Source: Sorghum bicolor (taxonomy: Eukaryota > Streptophyta > Magnoliopsida > Poales > Poaceae). From it: a stretch of 64,000 nt of DNA. The position numbers were made by a program, and so were the translations under genes. The notes beneath the pieces are model-generated. The model worked only from the letters and a program-made list of their open reading frames with translations. It searched no databases and was not told where the DNA came from. The stretch is taken from assembly GCF_000003195.3 (NCBI RefSeq), contig NC_012879.2, positions 25,216,017-25,280,016 of the forward strand, given 5' to 3'. Below are positions 46,900 to 57,317 of the stretch, one piece after another; the first letter of the stretch is position 1, and each line of letters starts with the position of its first letter.

Positions 46900-48582
46900 A
46901 TGGAAAACCAAAATTCTAAATCGATCCATGAGTCTGCAATCCCTTCAGTAACTGACCTTTTACCATGGGAATCATCACAGCCTATCCAAACATCCCAGTA
47001 TAAGTTAAGTTCTAGGTTGATTGCCATGATTCAAAACCTATCTTTTTCGGGAAAGGAAGACGAAAACCCTTACCTTCATATTAGAGATTTTGAGCAAACA
47101 TGTGATTGTCTTCGCATTGAAGGCATTTCTGATAAAACTTTGCGTTGGAAGCTTTTTCATTTTTCTTTAAGGGGAGAAGCTAGACAATGGTACAGTCAGA
47201 AGGTAAGTCAACAACAAGGTGAATGGGGAGTTTTACGAGCCAACTTTTGTCTGGATTTCTATTCCCTTGACCGTATAGCCAACCTTAGACTCGAAGTCCT
47301 ATCTTTTAAACAAAAAGATAATGAAACTTTGGGAAAATCCTGGAAACGTTTTTTTGATCTTTTAGAATCTGGTCCAAACCTTAATCTTGAAGACCCTATT
47401 CTTTTATTCCACTTTTTTCGAGGTCTTCATAAAAATCACAAACAAATGCTACACACAATGTCTAGAGGTTCTTTCTTTCGCATCCCAACTGATGAAGCTA
47501 AAGTGATCCTAGATAGAATCCTAGAAGCTGAGATGGATAATACCCTTCATGATGAAACCTACGAAGCCGAAGTAGACACTCTGCCAAATTCTTCATCTAC
47601 TTTAGCTATCCCAAGTTCTGAGCCACAAGAGAAAGAAATTCCACCACCGGACTTCATGTTGGATATAGAATCTGATCTTTTTGCCGATTTTGGAAACATT
47701 TCAAACTACCATTCTATTGACAAACCCCAAAACGGCCAGTTTAGCATTTATTTGCCAAGTGAACATCAATTGAGAGAGCTTATCTCAGTAATGAGTAGCG
47801 AATGGTTGGAGGAATCAGAGCTTTCCTCTGATGTGATCCGTTTGGACACACCCTCTATAACTATACGCTGTGCTTATAATTCTGATCGATTTAATGCTCT
47901 TTATAATCCTATTGTGGGGATAAATATCATGTCCGAATCTTTTGCACTTAAACTATTTAAAAATCTTGTCTTAACCCCCACAACAAAAGTCATAAAGGAA
48001 TCTTCGGGACGATTAGTCCCCAGTCTTGGAATTATTAATGTCCTACCTCTTACGGTAGAAGGCTCCATGGTTCATTTGAACTTCTATATCTTTGATACAT
48101 GGGACTTCGACCTGTTGATAGGACAACCTTTTAGAAGACTCCTTTATGAAGGTCATACTGGAAAGGTACACATTTCTTTTGGAAAAACTTTTAAATTGCT
48201 AATAACAATTTCACACTCCTTAAACAATAAGGCCGAATCATATCTTTTGCCTGATCCTATGGAGGAGGTAAAGGCTGCATCTCTAGAGCTTTTAGATGAA
48301 TCAGACTTAGAAGACGAAACTCCTTTCTTCACAGAAGAAGAAGACGAACCTTCTGAGCCTGAACCCTTAGATGAGTTTGCAGAAACACCTAGACCCCCCA
48401 TAGAGCTTAAAACTTTACCACCCGGTCTTACATATGCTTTCCTAAACAATAATCTAGAGTTCCCTGTGATCATTAGCGATAAACTCACTCCGGATCAAAC
48501 TCTGCGATTAATGACATTCTTGAGAAACATCACTCAGTGTTCGGCTACTCGCTCCAAGATCTTACAGGAATCAGTCCTATGA
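46900..48582 (+). pseudogene. A-2 gag with degenerate protease-like domain
   Basis: The start at 46900 (MENQNSKSIHES) is chosen because the same start is seen in A-3 and the 22 codons upstream are a hydrophobic AT-rich artefact. Residues 40-230 form an Athila-type capsid (DENPYLHIRDFEQ, LRWKLFHFSLRGEARQW). No zinc knuckle is visible. Around residues 320-440 a retropepsin-like fold is suggested by ITIRCAYNS, GINIMSESFA and LLIGQPFRRLL. The catalytic Asp-Ser/Thr-Gly is absent: the site reads YNPIVGINIMS. The frame breaks near 48525 and stops at 48580-48582, where pol continues in another frame. Confidence 0.88.
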
Positions 48583-51293
48583 TTTGTACCCATCGTATTC
48601 CAACAGATCCTTCTGCTCCACCCTCTCGAGAACCCCAACGTAGACTTAACAACACTATGAGAGAGGTAGTTAAAAAGGAAGTTATAAAGTTACTGCATGC
48701 AGGGATTATATATCCTGTGCCGCACAGTGAGTGGGTAAGCCCAGTGCAAGTTGTGCCTAAAAAGGGAGGCATGACTGTTATTATGAATGAAAAGGACGAG
48801 CTAATTCCGGAACGCACCGTCACAGGATAGCGGATGTGCATAGACTATAGAAAACTAAACAAAGCCACGAGAAAAGATCACTTTCCTTTACCTTTTATAG
48901 ATGAGATGCTAGAGCGGTTAGCAAACCATTCGTTCTTCTGTTTCTTAGATGGATATTCAGGGTATCACCAAATCCCGATCCATCCTGATGATCAAAGCAA
49001 AACCACATTTAAATGCCCATATGGAACTTATGCTTACCGTAGAATGTCTTTTGGGTTATGTAATGCACCAGCTTCTTTTCAAAGATGCATGATGTCTATA
49101 TTTTCTGATATGATTGAAGAGATTATGGAAGTTTTCATGGATGATTTCTCTGTTTATGGAAAAACTTTTGATAGTTGTCTTGAAAACTTAGACAAGGTTT
49201 TGCAAAGATGTGAAGAAAAGCACTTAATCCTTAATTGGGAAAAATGTCATTTTATGGTTAGGGAAGGAATAGTGCTGGGACACCTAGTGTCTGAAAGAGG
49301 TATTGAGGTAGACAAAGCTAAAATTGAAGTAATTAAACAACTACCTCCACCTGTGAACGTAAAAGGAATTCGAAGCTTTCTTGGCCATGCTGGTTTTTAT
49401 CGTAGATTCATAAAAGATTTTTCATTTATTGCTAGACCACTTACTCTTTTGCTAGCCAAGGATGCTCCTTTCGAATTTGATGATGCATGTCTAACATCTT
49501 TCAATTTATTAAAGAAAGCACTCATCTCTGCACCAATCATTCAACCCCCTGATTGGTCGCTGCCTTTTGAAATTATGTGTGATGCTAGTGATTATGCTGT
49601 GGGGGCAGTATTGGGACAAACTAAAAATAAGAAGCATCATGCAATTGCTTATGCCAGTAAAACTTTGACAGGAGCCCAACTTAATTATGCAACCACTGAA
49701 AAAGAGCTTCTGGCTGTTGTCTTTGACATTGATAAATTTAGATCTTATTTAGTTAGAGCTAAAATAATTGTTTACACTGATCATGCTGCACTAAAATATT
49801 TGCTCACTAAAAAAGATGCTAAACCTCGCCTGATTAGATGGATCTTATTACTCCAAGAATTTGACTTAGAAATAAAAGATAAAAAGGGAGAAGAAAATTC
49901 TGTTGCTGATCACTTTTCTAGAATGTATTTTAAGAGTCCACAGGAAACCCCCATCAATGATTCACTCCGGGATGACATGCTCTATGGGATTAACAGGTCT
50001 GACCCCTGGTATGCAGATATTGTTAATTTTATGGTTTCAGGGTATGTACCACCAGGAGCAAACAAGAAGAAGCTTATTCAAGAAAGTCGTTCACATATAT
50101 GGGATGAGCCATACCTCTTCCGAGTATGCTCTGATGGCTTACTCAGGAGATGTGTGACCACTGAGGAAGGATGGAAGATCATCGACAGAAGTCATTCATC
50201 ACCATATGGAAGTCACTATGGAGCATTCCGTACACATTCAAAGATCTTGCAGTGTGGATTCTACTGGCCTACAATGTATGAAGACACGAAGCAATATATC
50301 AGAAGATGTGGGCCATGTCAAAGACACGGAAACATAAATACAAGGGATGCAATGCCACTCACCAACAACCTTCAGATTGAGCTCTTTGTTGTCTGGGGAA
50401 TAGACTACATGGGTCCATTTCCTCCATCAAAGAAGTGCGAGTACATCTTGGTGGCGGTTGACTATGTCTCCAAGTGGGTAGAAGCATTACCTTGCAAGCA
50501 TGCCAACAACGTCAGTTCAAAGAGGATGTTTGAAGAAGTTATATTTCCAAGATTTGGAGTCCCCAGAGTAGTGATAAGTGATGGAGGAGCACACTTAATC
50601 GACAAACGCTTCAAGCAATATCTAGCAAAACATGGAATCCGTCACAACGTCACTACCCCCTATCATCCTCAGACAAGTGGCCAAGCAGAGACTTCCAACA
50701 AACAAATCAAGAATATTGTTCAGAAGACAGTAAATGAAATGGGAACGGTGTGGAAAGACAAGTTACCCGATGCACTCTGGGCATACCGGACAACATACAA
50801 GACCCCAATCGGAATGTCTCCATACCAATTGGTGTACGGGAAGACTTGCCACCTACCTGTTGAACTAGAGTTCAAAGCACACTGGGCCATAAAGAGATGG
50901 AATATGGACCTAGATGTTGCTGGAGATTATAGAAGAATGCAACTATCAGAATTGGAAGAATGGCGAGAGAAAGCATATCACAACTCAAAGATCTACAAAG
51001 AAAGAGTCAAAAGGTGGCATGACAAGAGAATCAAGAAGAAGGAGTTCACACCCGGAGATAAGGTATTACTTTTTAATTCCAGGGTGAAGCTTTTTGGGCA
51101 TGGAAAACTCCGGAGCAAATGGGAAGGACCATTCAAGGTAATTAATTCATCATCCCATGGAGCTATCACACTTCAAAATAGCGAAGGTACGTTATTCAAG
51201 GTAAATGGTCAACGTCTTAAATTATTTTTAGATCCCAATGAAGAATTTGAAGAAATAGACGTAGTCCATTTTTACATTCCCATGGAGAATTAG
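48530..51293 (+). pseudogene. A-2 pol: RT, RNase H, integrase (one internal stop)
   Basis: Reverse transcriptase begins near 48560 (GISPMICTHRI). An in-frame TAG at 48831-48833 comes just before MCIDYRKLN. Counting from 48834, the catalytic FMDD lies at residues 101-104. RNase H follows with Asp in [10 protein letters not shown], Glu in EKELLAVV and Asp in [10 protein letters not shown]. Integrase has a His-His-Cys-Cys zinc region ([17 protein letters not shown]), the core with [15 protein letters not shown] and GQAETSN, and a C-terminal WEGPFKV module. All catalytic residues are present, so only the TAG and the upstream frame break prevent expression. Confidence 0.94.
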
Positions 51294-51402
51294 AGCCCGA
51301 CCTTTTTAGTCTGATGTTTTTGGGTCATATATATATTTTTCTAAATAATTTTGTATCTAGAAACGCGCTCAAGAAAGTGGGCCCACAGAGGGGCCAGAGA
51401 GA

Positions 51403-51585
51403 GGGCGGGCACCCAGCTCAGGTGGGCGGGCGCCCAGCTCCTGTTCCCCCTCGGTCCCGATTTTCTCTGTTATGGAAAATGCACTTATGGTAATCCGAAT
51501 AATCCCTCAGATGGAAAGTTTCGCACGCACATCGACGGGAGCAACCCGAACAACCCATAGAGGCACTTTTTGACCCCTATATAAA
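51403..51585 (+). promoter_or_regulatory. Putative internal promoter of the A-2 third ORF
   Basis: Boxes GGGCGGGCACCC (51403-51414) and GGGCGGGCGCCC (51424-51435) are 21 bp apart, inverted relative to the LTR boxes. TATATAAA lies at 51578-51585, 142 bp downstream, and the ATG is 93 bp past the TATA start. The layout mirrors the LTR promoter and is conserved in A-1. Confidence 0.55.
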
Positions 51586-51670
51586 CAGACCCCTGACCTC
51601 AGTTTTCAAACACCAAGCCACCAAGCCTTCTCTCCTTCAATTAGAGCTTGATTAGTTCCTTGCTGCTCCA

Positions 51671-52300
51671 ATGGCTGAGAAGTACCACGATGATTGGGAA
51701 GTCGTCCCCTTCAACCTCAACATGGAGCCTGTAGAAGACCCCGATGCCCGTGCTCTCGTCCCGGCCAACACAGAGCGACAGCTAGAAGCCATGCCATTAC
51801 GCCAACGCAGCTCCGCCCAATCCTACCATGCTCAACCAGTTCTCACCGCACCGCCACAACCCCTACTCCTCAAAGGATCATCATCCAAGACGAAGACCAC
51901 TATCAAGGTGCCAAGCGGCACAGGGATCCTTCCACCTAGACCCAATGAGAGGGTCGTTGGAGTCAAGACCAACCGGAGCGACGAGATCAGCAGTGTACGC
52001 TACACTACGGAGGAGGAAAGCCCTTACTTTGAAGGGATTCGAGTAGCCAAAGTCCGTTTCATCCCTCCAAAGGCAGCCCCGATGCACGCTCTCAATGCTT
52101 TTGAGACACCTCCCAAGCGTCGCAAGACTATAATGGATATTGATGAGGACGTTCGCAGGCTAGACAGAATTATCATAGACCTCCAGTCCTCGATTAATTC
52201 CCTCACTAGGCAACTCTCTAACCACAACACTATTATACTAGGCCTCAGGCAGGATCTTGCCAGTGCCAACAAGAAGATTAAGGAATTAGAGCACCGCTAA
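51671..52300 (+). CDS. Third ORF of A-2: coiled-coil accessory protein
   Basis: This intact 209-residue ORF lies between pol and the 3' noncoding block, with no overlap (377 bp after pol). The N-terminus is acidic and hydrophobic (DDWEVVPFN), the centre Pro/Ser-rich, then PPKRRK (possible nuclear signal). The last 50 residues form a leucine/isoleucine-spaced coiled coil. No membrane segment is seen, unlike env-like proteins of some Athila elements. Its own TATA box suggests separate expression. Identity to the A-1 copy is about 94 percent with no indels. Function is unknown; self-association or a DNA- or particle-binding role is speculative. Confidence 0.8.
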   Translation: MAEKYHDDWEVVPFNLNMEPVEDPDARALVPANTERQLEAMPLRQRSSAQSYHAQPVLTAPPQPLLLKGSSSKTKTTIKVPSGTGILPPRPNERVVGVKTNRSDEISSVRYTTEEESPYFEGIRVAKVRFIPPKAAPMHALNAFETPPKRRKTIMDIDEDVRRLDRIIIDLQSSINSLTRQLSNHNTIILGLRQDLASANKKIKELEHR

Positions 52301-53617
52301 GTTATCTAGATTAGACCTTGAGGCAATGCATCTTAGTCATTTATCTTTAAATTCGGTTTAGGTTTACTATTATCATCAGTTTACTATTATCATCAGTTTG
52401 CTACTAGTCTTTTGTAATAAATGCCTCAAGATTAATAAAGAGTATTATTATTATTATGTCTTGTGTGTCTCTACTTTATTCTTTTGTGCAAGAAAGCAGA
52501 AAACAAGTATGGGGGAGATCCCTCAACATGCTAGACACACTCCGACTACACCACTCCACGATTCAGGTACACACTCTGCACACTTTACTTTACACATACA
52601 ACTATCTTGATTATGCAGAATACTGTTTCCGACATGATAAAATAAAAAGATTAAAATATTTCTAATCATGATTAATCTCAATCTGTGATATTTCCTGAAG
52701 ACTTGCAATTATTGAAAATCATTTTAAAACCTTGTGTTACTTAAGTCAATAAGAAAATATGTGATGGTAGAGTATGAGTTTCTTATTCTTGATATCATTG
52801 TTGCTTGGAGAATTTATTTCAAAATATTCAAAACTCTAGCTACCATCCTCAGTGTTTTATATGCCTGATAGAACTGAAAATATTTAATATTAATTATAAA
52901 AGCTATCTACTCTATATTGAGTTTATTCAAAATAAGTTAGACCCTTGTTGAGAGATTTATCATGCTCCTAAGATCAGGATATTTATTCAGAAAGATTCAC
53001 TCTTCCGAAGTATTACTGCATTAGAGGCATGGGCTATGCCAAAATAGAGATATTTTGAGGAAATAAAAAGGAGCAAGTGCTCGACAACCTCTCAGAAAAA
53101 ATGGACAAGTGTCTGGCAGTAGAATTAGGGGTACTTCAGTATCCACTTAAAAAAAGAAAAAAGAAAAAGAGAAAATGATAGCCCATGGTCCCTCTAATAA
53201 GCAATATGCCAGCAAGAGTTGACAAAGATTTTAATTTCCAAAGTCTTTGATCTAAGAGTATGAGATTCCCCTCCTCGGATCCCGTTTTGATCAGGCAATA
53301 AATGCAAAGTAAGTATGCTTAGAATTTTTGCAAAATAAAACAACCTCAGTGAAATATATAAAAGATAATGAGTGACCTGAGAGAACCTATGAGGATAAAA
53401 AGGTAAGCTAATTTTTTCAAAAGTATACAAAAACTCCAAGTGACAGGATTGAGAAGAAAGGATCTTTACTCTTAACCATAAACATCCCTGACTATGGTAC
53501 ACAGTGGATTTTTAACACCCTGCAAAAATAAAGAATGCTTTAAAATGTTTTACCCCAGATATTGTTCTTAACCATCCTTTTCTCGAGGCCGAGTAAAAGC
53601 CTAAGTATGGGGGTATT
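52301..53617 (+). other. A-2 3' noncoding block and polypurine tract
   Basis: No gene is present. An internal polypurine-like AAGTATGGGGGAG lies at 52505-52517, and the terminal tract AAGTATGGGGG at 53603-53613. It is collinear with A-1. Confidence 0.85.
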
Positions 53618-54851
53618 TGTTGACGGTTCTTAAGTATTAATTTTAATCATCAAATAAACAAGAGAAAGGACCAATATACAAGCAACACCTAGAATTAGTG
53701 TTTGATCTGACAGAATTCCACGAGTTTTGTTATTTATCTATTTCTGCAGGGGGTTATCAGGAAATAAGGAAGAAAGGCCCACATGTCGGGATTACATAGA
53801 GATATCAACGCACCGCACGATTTTCTACCATCTAGAAGACTCCAGAAGCCACGGGAAGAAGACGGAGGCCGAAAGGGGCCAGGCCCAGGGCGCCCGCCCT
53901 GGTGACCTGGGCGCCCGCCCCCTGCTGGATGCCAATCAGGACTCTCTTCACACGGGATATTCCACCGACCTATTGGATCAAGAAAAACATAGTACCACCT
54001 CGCCTACCGACCCAAAAACGCATAGAGGAGGAGGACTATATAAGGGGACCCCCCGGGCCCTAGAGAAGACATGAAGAAATTATCATAGAGATTGAGGGGT
54101 GCCCTCGAAGGAAAACCTCTTGTCTAATTAATATTTCTTTTTAGGCTTAGCAACCAATGTAAGGTAGAAATAGATCTTCTAGTTTCTACTAGATTGAGAG
54201 AGATAGAGTGGAGGTGTAGATTGGAGGAAGCCCGGCCTGTCGGTGTCTACTCCAAGCTTGTACCTGCGGGATCAAGTTCTCCTAACCCGAAGTTTGCTCC
54301 TAGGATTCTTCAGTATTTCGACTTCTAAATTCTACTAAGTTCTTGTTTTATTGTTCTTATGGTTTATGAGTTTACTTTAATCTCTTCGTGTAGAGTTTAG
54401 AGTAATCATTGCTGGTGTAAACGTGGTGTTTAGGCTGGGGTACTCATAGATATTCCCTGACTAGCTGGACCGTGGTAGTAGTGAGGAACGTGACAATTCC
54501 GAGTTACCTTTGCAGATCATATCTCGTTAGCAGGAAGGATAGGGTTTATAGGTGCGGGTTGAACATCCTTTGTGGTGTCTAGATTCCGTTAGCCTCCCCA
54601 TTAGAACAGTAGATCATCCTTACCAAGGTTAGAAGGAGACTAGGGTTGCAGTCTTCTCTATTTATCACTCACATCGAAAGACATTCTTTGTGCCTAAAGG
54701 GTTAGTAGTAATAGACTGGTTAGTCAGATGCACTCTTTCTCCTATTGGTAAAAAAATAAATACGATACTCTGGATAATTTCCCGGGTGAAGTGCTCACCG
54801 ATATCCGTGCGCTTGCGGATCAATTCCTTATTGCGTTCCCAAATATCAACA
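53618..54851 (+). repeat. A-2 3' LTR
   Basis: At 1234 bp it is the same length as the 5' LTR. It retains the paired GC boxes and the TATA box. It is followed by GCTGT (54852-54856). Confidence 0.96.
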
Positions 54852-54856
54852 GCTGT

Positions 54857-55767
54857 CACTATCACGAACTACCCCACGATCTGGCATATTGGGTACAATC
54901 GCAGATAAATACGGTATAAGCACCACGCCTACACAATATCTATCATTTACCAATGGATCCGATGGATAAACGCTATACGATCCTAAGCATGTATATAGAT
55001 CCAATCCAACTAAGCCAAGTACATAACTATGATAAACTAAGAACAATATAATCTTGAATATAAGCAAGTAGAGCAAAGTCATAAGCAATATATTGAAGTA
55101 GAACAAAGTCATAATCATAATATTGAAGAACAAAGATAATTAGAAGAACAATTAGAAGCACAATTAGAGAATTACCAAGAATCCTCTTGACAGATCCGGA
55201 AACCAATCGAAGATTGACTCCTTCTAGTTCTAATCCTATGTAGCTATGCTAATCTAGATGTCTAATTGATGTGGTGGCTCTAATCTTGATCAGAGGCTTC
55301 TTCTCCCTTGAGGAATAATGAATTAGGGTTGAGAGGCTCTCTCCTCTAGGGGCCAGGGGGTCTAGTTTTATAGTCCCTTCAAGTGAATATGGGCCGTTGG
55401 ATCAAACCGACATTGATTGAACGGTTATCCTTGATCCTTTAGGTCGGTGGAGATCTTTCCCAAAAGAGAGTCCTGATTGGACTCACAAGGGGCGCCCAGT
55501 GCCTGGCCCCGTTCGGCCTCCGCTTCCTTCCCATGGCTTCTGGAATCTTCTAGATGTAAGATAATTCCACGGCACGTTGATATCTCTATGTAATCCCGAC
55601 GAGTGGGCCTTTCTTCCGTATTTCCCGATAACCCCCTACAGAAATAGAGAAACACCAAAACTCGTGGAATTCTGTCAAATAAAACCCTAAGTCTAGATGT
55701 TGATTTCATTTGGATCCTTTTCTTTGTTTATTTGATAATTAAATTTGATACTTAATTACCGTCAACA
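54857..55767 (-). repeat. C-2 5' LTR, outer segment
   Basis: This resumes after A-2 and matches the rest of the C-2 3' LTR. Only one GC box core remains (55490-55497). It ends GTCAACA on the plus strand, followed by GCTGC at 55768. Confidence 0.93.
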
Positions 55768-55772
55768 GCTGC

Positions 55773-56310
55773 GATCTCTCCTATCGTAGTGGGAGGGCGA
55801 TGAGAAGTCGAGGCCCCCTGGTCCCTCCTCTGAGGAGGAGGTGGGAGCCGTGCTTTGCCCTTTGATCGGGGCGGAGCAGGGGGTCGTGATGTCCCCCTGT
55901 TGGTCTGTGGAGTAGAGCTTGATGCTCCACGGGCTCTTCCCCTAGCGCCACGTGGGCTAGAGGAATGAGCAATCTGGTGAGGGACATGCGGGGGAGAGCC
56001 AGACGGGCCCTGGCCTCGGTGGCAGGATCAGAGATGTTGTACCTCTAACGCCCACGTCGGGCTCCCCTGCATGGTGCCCCGAGCGCCTCCAACACACAGG
56101 CTATCGTGAGATCGGCTCGGGACGTGGCTCGGTGTCATCACGAGGTGGGAGGAGAACCATGTCATAGCCGGAGCCAAGAGACATGAACTCTAAGCTCCCA
56201 AAAATCATGATTGTCCCGAGGCGAAGGGGGGGAAATCCGTCTGCCATCCGGGCTTTACCTAATGGGGAAAGGAGAGTACAACGCAGAAGGCCCCTACCTA
56301 GCACGCAAAC
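55773..56310 (-). mobile_element. E interior, 5' (leader and gag) segment
   Basis: This is the continuation of E beyond C-2. It is GC-rich with several short minus-strand frames, none intact. It begins next to the LTR with GTTTGCGTGCTAGGTAGGGGCC, which resembles a decayed primer-site region of grass Tat elements. A continuous gag could not be established. Confidence 0.7.
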
Positions 56311-57317
56311 TGTCGGCGTCAAGACTTGTCGTCTAGACACTAACGAGTAATAAGTCTGTGTGTCCCCCTAAACCCGAATGGTGATGCAAGGGCTGGTTCG
56401 GGCTAAGAATGCCCTGCGTCCAATGTGAGAGTCGGTGTCTGTATTGCCTTGCACCCGAGAGTGCTTGTAGTAGGGGTGTACAAGCTGGTTGCAAGAGAGG
56501 GCTAAGTCCCAAGTCTCGGCTTTGAGAAGTGGACAGAGTAGTGGATGTTACTCTGGCGTGGAGTACTATCTATGGTTTGAGCGTGTGTTGTTGTCTTGCC
56601 TTATGTTTCTAGTGCCTTTGATGTGTGCCCTGCCTCCCTTTTATAGCCGCAAGGGATGGCAGGGCTTTTACATGTGTTAGCTTGTAAACTATCTTCGGTA
56701 AATGGTATAGTAGGAGTGCCGACCCTGTGGAGTCTTGTCCATCTCGTCCTTGGGGCATGGTTGACGGTGTGGTTGCTCCTGTGGAGGGTTGTCGAGCCCT
56801 GTCGAGGTCATGGTGGTCGGACCTGGGGCACTGCAGCGTATCCTGCAATAGTGGGGAAATGACAGCCGTAGTGACAGTGGTTAACTCCTCCCATACCTCC
56901 TTTTACCGTGAGGCGGTACTTCACAGTAAAAGAGGTAAGGCTCCACAGTATCAGGAGTGGTTGGAATAGTTCCTGCCATGCCCTGCTGCAGTATGGAGGG
57001 CATGGTGCGCGTTGCGTGAGAGGTACGGCCGTCATGCGTTAGAAGCCTGGCCCTGAGGCTCGGGCGAGGCGGTGTTTGCGCCCGAGCCCAGGGGGGTCGA
57101 GCGAGACGGAACTTGCTTCCGAGGCCAAGGGGTCAGGTGAGTTGGAGCCTGTGCCCGAGTCTAGAGGGGTCGGGCGAGACGGAGACCGCGCCCGAGCCCA
57201 GAGGGGTCGGGCAAGACGGAGACCGCGCCCGAGCCCAGGAAGTTTAGGCGTTTGCCTTACTCCTTTTTGCGATTTTTATTCCCTTAATTTGGGTATCCCA
57301 TTTTATGGCACCCAACA
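56311..57317 (-). repeat. E 5' LTR
   Basis: This 1007-bp LTR reads TGTTGGGTGCC to GACGCCGACA on the minus strand. A TATA-like sequence (minus-strand TATAAAAGG) lies near 56640. GAGACGGAGACCGCGCCCGAGCC-like units repeat at about 57060-57240. The next five bases (ATATT) are the expected target duplication; the other copy is off-window. Confidence 0.85.

Larger units (their letters stand above)
45534..54851 (+). mobile_element. A-2: near-intact Athila-like Ty3/gypsy element (9318 bp)
   Basis: Both LTRs are exactly 1234 bp (45534-46767 and 53618-54851), flanked by GCTGT duplications (45529-45533 and 54852-54856). The order is LTR, tRNA-Asp primer site, gag with a protease-like domain, RT, RNase H, integrase, third ORF, 3' noncoding block, polypurine tract, LTR. 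The LTRs differ at about 28 positions by eye (about 2.3 percent). Two lesions break gag-pol: a frame break near 48520-48530 and a TAG at 48831-48833. Confidence 0.96.
38189..55767 (-). mobile_element. C-2: gag-protease LTR element, interrupted by A-2
   Basis: This minus-strand element has GCTGC target duplications on both sides. Its 3' LTR is 38189-39830, interior 39831-44808, and 5' LTR 44809-45533 plus 54857-55767. It has a tRNA-Asp primer site, gag with a zinc knuckle and two protease-like domains, but no RT or integrase. A-2 inserted in its 5' LTR. It is non-autonomous by structure. Confidence 0.94.

Noticed and set aside
48537..48582. Programmed gag-pol frameshift in A-2
   Set aside because: No standard slippery heptamer is seen, and the conserved protein sequence passes from one frame to the other within a few codons. 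A single-base mutation is simpler. Kept as an alternative in the findings.
56489..56969. Plus-strand frames in the E LTR
   Set aside because: They run against the element, overlap in several frames and lack conserved motifs. They are treated as chance frames.
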